From: Fremontodendron californicum
Taxonomy: Eukaryota; Streptophyta; Magnoliopsida; Malvales; Malvaceae
DNA: 64,000 nt
Assembly: GCA_030761205.1 (NCBI GenBank)
Contig: JAULJL010000033.1
Span: 5,091,501 to 5,155,500 of the forward strand
Direction: 5' to 3'
In this document: piece by piece, positions 57,310-64,000 of the stretch
Layout of the letters: each line of letters begins with the position of its first letter
How positions within the stretch are numbered: the stretch's first letter is position 1
The notes under the pieces: model-generated
Told to the model about the DNA's origin: nothing
The model's input: only the letters and a program-made list of their open reading frames with translations
The model's database searches: none
Program-made: the position numbers and the translations under genes

Positions 57310-59434
57310 GTTAGATACCCCACTCCAGTCACATCCACAGCGACTGTCTGATTGTTCAAAGATCCCTGCATTGCCATACTGCATTCATAGTTCCATGGAA
57401 TCGTCTTATCCCCTTTGTAAGAAAAGGGTGAGGGCAATTCTATGATCATTTTCGGAGTAGGCCCCTCGACTACCGGAATAGCCTTTACCTCGGGCTCAGC
57501 ATAGTCTATGATCAGGGGTCTATCCATCCCGTAGCCAGTTTCATTCATACTGATTTCATGCTCCTCTACCTTTTCAGAAAACTAGGCCTCACCCTTATCC
57601 TTCATCTTTTGAATCCTAGCCAAAAACTCTTTGCAATCCTGAATGGCATGCCCCTTACACTCATGATACTGGAAAAAGTCCTCCGACTGATAAGTTATCT
57701 TCCTCACATCCAATTTTGGTCGAAGCAAGCCGACCTTGACCATCTCTACTCAGACTCTGATCATTGGTGTCTTTACCTTCCTAATATCCCTTTTTACCCT
57801 TTCAACTTCTCCTATCATGATTGCATTAACCTTAGCCTCTGTGTGATTAGGCAACGGGTTACCCAGAATATTAGGCCCATTTTTTTGTCTGAATTTTAAG
57901 ATTCCTGCATCAATATGGCTATGAACCTTGTGCTTGAAAGCAGTGCAAGTCTCGGTTGAATGTCATTGGATCCTTGCATGGTATACGCAATGAGTGTTCA
58001 AGTCATACCACTTCGGATAAGGAGGTTTTAAAGGCTGAAGATAGACATGTGCAACGAGTTGCCCCTGTAAAAGCTTTGGGTATAATTCGTTGTAAGTCGT
58101 GGGGATAGGGTCATACTGAGGCTTTTGGGTATTCTTCACAGGCCTTTGATCATTTCGGAGAATGTTTTACATGTTTGGGGTATTGTTTGAGGGAATGGCT
58201 ATCTAAGGAGATAAGCCAGTCGAATATGGTTGTTGTGGTATGGTTGTATAGGGAAAAGGGTTTTGAGTGAGGCTGTTTATAGCTGGATAGTATGAATTGT
58301 AGGTTGGCTAAGGTGTATAGGGTATGGGAGGAGAGAAAGGTTGGTTATTGAAACTGACTGCATGAGCCTCCCCTTCCTTTTTCTTGGTAGGAGTTGTTTT
58401 CTTGTGGGCGACTGGTTCCCCACTATCCATCTTCCCGCTTTTGATGGCGGTTTCGATCATCTCTCTGGATATGACCATATCTGTGAAATTTTTAATGGCA
58501 TTTCCACCAACTTTTCATAGTATGGCGCCTTCAGAGTATTGATAAAGAGAACCGTAGTTTCTTTATTAGTCAATGGTGGCTGCACCTGGGTAGCTATGTC
58601 TCTCCATTTCTAGGCATACTATTTGAAGCTTTCAATAGCTTGCTTCTCCATATTTTGCAGGGATAGTCTATCAAGTACTATGTCAGATACGTGTTTGTAG
58701 TGTTCCAGAAAAGCCCTGGCTAAGTCCGTCTATAAATGGATCTTACTTCGGGTGAGTTGATTGTACCATCGAGTGGTAGACCCAGTAAGGCTATATTAGA
58801 AGCAGTGAATAAGAAACTTCTAATCACTATCATGTCCGGTCATCTTCCGGCAATACATCGTCAAATATGCGAAAGGATTGTTGGTCCCATTATACTTCTC
58901 AAAATCTGGCGTTTTGAACTTAGGTGGGATCACCAAACCGGAGACTAAGCTCATCTCTTTAGCATTGAGGCTTCCAAACAACTCAACCCCTTCCACGACC
59001 CTCAGCCTTTCTTCTGATAGCTGATACTTCTTTTGTGATTCAACTGTTTCAACCCTTTTCAGCTCCGCCGCTTTCATCTTTTCTTGTTCAGTGAGATCAT
59101 CCAGGTCTGAGATATCAATAGGATCTGTCAAGATTGCCCCAAGATTTACCCCAATTGGCATCTGTTTCTGTGCCCCTAGGTTGGTTTGAACATACACAAA
59201 AGGCATTGCAGCTGCCGTTGGTGGAATTTTTGTATTCTGCGAAGATTGGCCGTTTGTCAATATGGCTTCTTGCTGACCCTCTTTGCCCTCTTGATTTCCT
59301 GATTCTACTCCTAGGGCTAAATTTTTTGTGTGTCCCTTTCCTTTAAATGCGGCGGACACCAGTTCCATCAGCTTAATCAACTGATCTCTTGATTCGGCCT
59401 GAGATGTGGATGATATAGCCATAGATGCTAGCAT
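57310..59434 (-). pseudogene. F Gag and Gag-protease linker
   Basis: From 59434: MLASMAISSTSQAESRDQLI, ISDLDDLTEQEKMKAAELKR, LFGSLNAKEMSLVSGLVIPP, then KFKTPDFEKYNGTNNPFAYL, the Tat/Ogre-like Gag capsid start. It continues with stops; two of them (TAG at 58612-58614 and 58621-58623) fall in FK-YA-KWRD where D has Lys and Gln codons. A zinc knuckle-like YHECKGHAIQDCKEF lies near 57640-57667, then the linker (57141-57548) with IELPSPFSYKGDKTIPWNYE. Confidence 0.8.
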
Positions 59435-59870
59435 TTAAAGGAAAGGGACACACGAAAAACCTTTGTGTTGGAATTTGATCTTAAGGCAAATACCATTTCT
59501 TGCATCATTTCATACAGCTATAGAAGCATACATCCATTCATTCATTTGTTTGATCAGTCATGCATTGATTCATTTATTCATCCTTGCACACATTTAATAA
59601 ATAAAAAGGAATAATGTGTCATGAAATTCTAATTTGTGGTATTTACATGAAGGTTTAAAAATTGGGCGTCTATCAAAACTCCTAGAGGAAAGCACTCTGC
59701 ATTAGTATAATACTCGATCGCAAGTCAGGATCATGGAAAATGAACTGATTGCTCGGATGGAGAGAATGGAAAAAGCACATGATAAGTTAAGGGAATAGCT
59801 TAATCATCTGATCTCTTCATTAATTCATAGAAACTTGTTACATATCATCTCCTAATCTCGAGTTACATAA
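59431..59870 (+). pseudogene. inverted gag-leader fragment inside F
   Basis: Plus-oriented inside a minus-strand element. At 59437 a second copy of TTTAAAGGAAAGGGACACAC (also read on the minus strand near 59345) marks the breakpoint. Leader-type sequence follows, and at 59733 a Gag N-terminus (MENELIARMERMEKAHDKL) with a TAG at 59796. Confidence 0.6.
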
Positions 59871-60016
59871 AAATATTTGAACTACTCATACTGGTCTTGT
59901 GCTTCCTCTAGGAAGTTCAACAAATGCTATCCATGTTTTCCGGTCAGGTTGACATCCTATCTCAAAGTCTTCACTTTATTCACCATCTTTCTTGCCTTAA
60001 TTACAGCTTTGCGAAT
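59871..60016 (-). other. spacer between the inverted fragment and ORF1
   Basis: Nothing recognisable. Confidence 0.3.
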
Positions 60017-61960
60017 CTACCTGGTTAGGTGGTCTATATACTGTTGTATCCCCAAAGTTTCTGTCTTCCACCTCATGCTAGCATCTATGGCTAAATCATT
60101 TGCCTGGCTCCACTCGGTCTCCCTCTCTCGGTATTCCTGACTGATGGCATTGATGTCAGCCTTCTGGACTTGCAATTGATGCTCTATGGACTGAATGGTC
60201 GCATGGAGCATCTCATTCTCCTTGCGCAGCATGGATGTCTTTTCCCTCTCATTTCCCAATCTAGCTTTCAACAGCTCATTCTTTTACAAGCACCTCTCCA
60301 ACTTGGCCAAAATCAATGAGGGTGCATCACACCACTTCTGCCGCTCATGAGCAAATTTGGACTTTTTTTTCTTGCTTTTCTTAGCCTTGCCCTTCTAGAA
60401 TTCCAATTATTTTTGAAGCTTTTCTATCTCTCTCTCTTGTGTAACAAAAGGTCTGCTGGTCTCAGTAAATTTCCCTTTTGCCCTTAGCTTCTTGTTCTCT
60501 TGATGCAAATCCCTTATGTCGGATTGTGTCGTGTCTCGCTCTTTAGCCAATCTCCGTGCCTTGGCCTCTTGGATCTCAAGGCCGATCCTCAAATCTTTGA
60601 CTTCCTCTTGAAGCTTATCATACTCACGCTTCAGTTTCCCTTTGTCCTTTTCCAACCCTTGCCTGACAATCTCAACTTCTGTCTGCACTAAGCGTTCTAG
60701 CTAAAGTGTTACCGAACGGATAGAGGTGTCTTCGGCATGAAGCACAATGTCACAGACCCTTCTAGCTCTCCATACCTGATATGCCGGAGTGGCATTGTCA
60801 GTGTACCTACCGACTTGCAACCGGTGTAGTTTCTTCCATGCCTTGATAACTTCACGTATCTTTCCCATATATCCAGACCCACTATAGGAGAATTCTATCG
60901 AAATAAGCTCATGAGTCATCGAGATGAACTATTCAGATCCGTATTTCCTCCGTACTAGTAATGAAGCATAGCCAATGGCCCCCCGGATTCCCAACAGTGG
61001 AACCCATAAATTCTCACCACAACAGTACAAGATCGACCCAAGTGGCATCAACGGAGCCCTCCAAGTTATATCTTCTCTACCTAAGTGACGAAGAGTCCTG
61101 ATCCATTGCTTCTTATCCCCTTTCTTTGACCATTTTTCCTTGTTGAATTTTGGAGGGGACTAAAGGTCTTTATGTAGGGGCGAAGTCTTCCACCATCATT
61201 ACCCCAAAAGTGGCTCTGAATCCAAACATACAAAAGCTGTATACAACCCTCGAAACGTCCCTTTCCTCTTTTTCGACAGTAACTGAGTGACCTAATCGTT
61301 TCAGTAAGAATGGCAGGGGAAGGGTCAATTTGTTTGTCCAAACGATCGAAGAGGTCTACGACAGCTGCTTCGATATGACCTTCCACCTTCGGGAATAGGA
61401 CAAAATCGTAAATTGTCGGGGCAAAGACATCCACAACACGATCATCATCCGAGTTATTCTTGATATAGTTCTGCAAAAATACCCAAAAAATGCAGTCACT
61501 CGAACCCTTCCTCTTTATATGTAGAGAATCAATCGAAAACTCTATACCCATCACTTTGGAAAGCTTCTTCCGGAGGCTCGAGGTTTTATGCTCCTTCCAA
61601 TAGATTTTATCTTAATTTGCTGACTCAACACGGAGCAAGATAGTATACTCCTCAATGGTAGGTACCATATTTTCCTGATTAAAAGTGAAGCATCGGTATG
61701 AAGGATCCCAAAACTATACTATGGCCCTGATCAACTACTCGTCCATCTTGACCGGAAGGAGTAGAGCTATGTCACCATATTTTTCGATGAACTCATCTTT
61801 CTTTGCAACTCCCCACTGTCTCCAAATTTCCTCTAACTCTGCTAAGTCGTTTTGAACAAAATCCAAGTGAACTGACTGAGGAAGTGCAGACACAAAACCA
61901 GCAGCCAAACAGTCTCATTTGTCCCTTTGATTTCCCTCGGACTCAATCCTGACCTCTTGA
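60017..61960 (-). pseudogene. F ORF1: DUF7745-like domain plus C-terminal coiled coil, upstream of gag
   Basis: On the minus strand from about 61960: WRQWGVAKKDEFIEKYGDIA, a stop-interrupted DE-LIRAIV-FWDPSYRCFTF (TAG at 61735-61737 and 61714-61716 in place of Gln), TIEEYTILLRVESAN, then an open stretch 61554-61081 with VFAPTIYDFVLFPKVEGHIE, AVVDLFDRLDKQIDPSPAIL, RSLSYCRKRGKGRFEGCIQL and YVWIQSHFW. This is the plant DUF7745 / mobile-domain-like fold found in many retroelement-derived plant proteins. After a frameshift (about 60920-61080) comes IREVIKAWKKLHRLQVGRYT and a long heptad coiled coil (60691-60017). Ogre elements are known for an extra ORF here; its function is unknown. Confidence 0.7.
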
Positions 61961-62849
61961 TATGTCTTTCTAACCACTGATACCGATAGAAGGTCTTGAT
62001 GTTCCAAGATTATAATGAAAACCCCTTCAATTGGCACTCGGCTTAAGGTAAATACCCCCTAAATGATCATGATGCATGAGATAAAAACCAAAACAAAACA
62101 GAACACGAGTTAGTACGGGGATAAAAATAATCATAACAGTGTCATAAAATAAATAGTAAAAGGTGAGGGATGTTCCTCCAAGTGTTTCTTAACTTCAGGA
62201 TATCTTAACAGAAAATGGTCATGGCTTCGCCTAGGTTTACTATATGGAGTGGTATTAGGTTCTAAAAAAGGCTCCAAATTGCTTCTTACTATCGTCGGTG
62301 AAGGCTAGTAAGGCACCTCGATCAAAACGGGATCAATTTGTTATAATACATTTCCCAGGCTTATGCGAAGGTTAACACCTCACGAAGCGTAGGTAATTTG
62401 TACCCCGGGAGTGTTTCGCTAGCTTATGCGGAGGTTATCACCTCACGAAGTGTAGGAACTTCACTCCACCTAGAAGAATAGAACCCGGGTTGAAGGCTCA
62501 TGTTATGCAAATGCAAGTATAGTGTGTGAGGAGGAACAACAAACCTTTCACTACAATTTTACAACCCATAATTTAAAAATACCCCAACAATGCATTATAA
62601 TAAAAAACTGAATCAAATAAAAGAAAGCATTAGTCAATCAAAGAAATAATGATAATGCATAACACTTTAATAAACGAAGCATAATAATAATATGTTTGCT
62701 CATTAAGAGGAAAAGAAAATTTTGTTATTTTCAAAATTCTCTTTATTTTATTTTTTTTAAAAATGGGAATTATAATTAAATACCAATTAAAATCGATCAA
62801 ACCGAGACTTTTAATAAGACACGACTAACCTAGGCCTGACTCTCTAAAT
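61961..62849 (-). other. leader of element F
   Basis: Untranslated. It contains two inverted copies of the leader module (GCTTATGCGAAGGTTAACACCTCACGAAGCGTAGG, about 62352-62392 and 62421-62455) known from A and B. Confidence 0.65.
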
Positions 62850-62867
62850 TCCCTATTAGAGTCGCCA
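62850..62867 (-). other. primer-binding site of F, tRNA-Arg type
   Basis: On the minus strand TGGCGACTCTAATAGGGA, three bases from the LTR end; mutated at about four positions relative to B. Confidence 0.8.
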
Positions 62868-62870
62868 AGC

Positions 62871-64000
62871 TGTTGTAACCTAAAAAAAAAGTCTCATTGC
62901 GAGACATTACTCGTTAAGTGTGACATTGGGGGAAATAGAGGAAAAGACGACTTAATTCCTCTTGAAATAAAATGAGGGTTTAAAAACAACCTCAAAAAAG
63001 AAATGGAGTCGCCACTAATCCTTTTTTGGCTCAATGTGATCGGCCAGCTATTAAAACCAATTTTGTAAAATATTTTAAAATTAGTTAAAACATTTTTTAA
63101 AAGCCAATTTCGAAGTCTGCGCTTTTAAACCAAAGAACTCAAAGAAGTGGGTTTGGGAGTCCGTTACGTGTGGGGAAGGATTAACACCCCCCAAAGCCCA
63201 TATAAAGCGGTACCTTATTAATCGTGTGTTATCTCGAATCTCGGTAAAAGTCGGTTTTGAAATTGGCATTTTAAAATAATTCCCATTTTAAAGAAAAATA
63301 ATCTCATTTCTAGTTGAAAATGATCCGGAATTTATTAACTCAAAATTTTCCTATATTCCCCGGCAGATTCGGCAAAACACATAAATTTTTATTTACTTAG
63401 AAAATCTCCGAATCACTCTCATTTTTGAAAGAAAGATATTTCGTTGTTAATGATAATTGATGATATCCTCCCCAGCAACCCGGCAGAGAACTCATCAATT
63501 ATTTTAACTCGGGAATAACCTTATTTTATTGAAAATCATTACCTTCATTGCATTAGATATCATTTTAAAATGATGGTTTTGAACATGAAAATCATTACTA
63601 ATGACATGGCATATGGACTAATGACATGACATGCTTGACATGGAAAAATCTAGATGACATGGCAAAAAGCACAAAATGACATTATCATAGAATATCCATG
63701 TTTACATCATAACCAAGATAACAACATGAAATTTAAATCTAAGCAATGACATTACTATGGAATTTTAATACATATAGAATTTACATGACTAAGATAGCAA
63801 AAATTAGATATCATGGAATAGGCATGGCCATGAAAAATGCAATGCATGGAAATGTAATTCTCCCGTGAAGCAAGGACATCTGTATACCTAAAAAGGTATT
63901 CGACTACCTTTGGAAGAGACCTAAGTTGGATTTTCTAATTTGGACTCGGGTATAAAAATGCAATTTTTGGTTTTAAAGAAGATGACCGAACCCCTCCCTA
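62871..64000 (-). repeat. 5' LTR of F, partial (continues beyond the window)
   Basis: It starts TGTTGTAACC on the plus strand and aligns with 10453-11590 almost throughout. Confidence 0.88.

Larger units (their letters stand above)
10453..64000 (-). mobile_element. element F, Tat/Ogre-like gypsy retrotransposon, minus strand, right end outside the window
   Basis: Read on the minus strand: 5' LTR (64000 and beyond, to 62871), PBS, leader, an extra ORF1, gag, protease, RT, two RNase H domains, the start of integrase, an inserted inverted LTR pair, a 3' untranslated region and a 3' LTR (44607-43653 and, after D, 14122-10453). All coding parts carry stops or frameshifts. The dual RNase H, tRNA-Arg PBS, very long LTRs and the ORF upstream of gag fit the Tat/Ogre lineage. 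The left target site would be AGTCT (10448-10452); the matching copy lies outside the window. Confidence 0.85.

Overview
The window is plant nuclear DNA, most likely from a eudicot, and consists almost entirely of LTR retrotransposons. The evidence is AT-rich intergenic sequence, LTRs of 0.55 to about 4.6 kb with plant-type primer-binding sites (complements of tRNA-iMet, tRNA-Asp and tRNA-Arg), Ty1/copia and Ty3/gypsy (Athila and Tat/Ogre-like) proteins, and no recognisable resident host gene. The species cannot be told from the sequence.

Layout. Positions 1-3245 are intergenic: a CTCGAG-rich repeat end, a small TRIM-like element on the minus strand (573-1040), then very AT-rich DNA. A non-autonomous copia element lies at 3246-7173 with two 554-bp LTRs that I read as identical and a 5-bp target duplication, ACGCT. 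From 7198 on, the window is one nest of gypsy elements. Element A (plus, Ogre-like, starts 7198) is broken in gag by element F (minus, Ogre-like, 10453 to beyond 64000). The 3' LTR of F is broken by element D (plus, 14123-43652, target duplication GTTAG). D is broken in its leader by element C (plus, Athila-like, 14699-24296, GCTTT) and by element B (plus, Ogre-like, 24712-35502, CACAT). Inside the internal region of F lies a pair of inverted LTR fragments (46938-52766). The implied order of arrival is A, F, D, then B and C; the copia insertion is separate and very recent.

Element C is the most interesting object. It has lost reverse transcriptase, RNase H and most of integrase. Between the integrase tail and the 3' LTR it carries two foreign-looking open frames. 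One is a 156-residue basic, cysteine-rich protein whose motif order (basic GRSxxAKKRRA-type stretch followed by a Cys cluster) resembles the cysteine-rich nucleic-acid-binding proteins of carlavirus-type plant viruses. The other is a complete, intronless 215-residue LONELY GUY (LOG)-type cytokinin-activating phosphoribohydrolase with both signature motifs intact. The element's own gag-protease has frameshifts, whereas the LOG frame is open throughout. The two LTRs differ at only about ten positions by eye, so this cargo element moved recently.

Other signals: many in-frame stops in the Ogre-like elements are TAG where sister copies or the family have CAG, as expected from C-to-T decay of methylated CHG sites; each Ogre-like element has its own tandem arrays in the 3' untranslated region; a hairpin lies just upstream of the polypurine tract in B and D; repeated leader modules are found in A, B and F; F carries an extra DUF7745-like plus coiled-coil ORF upstream of gag; and W-box clusters lie near the U3 ends of F-family LTRs.
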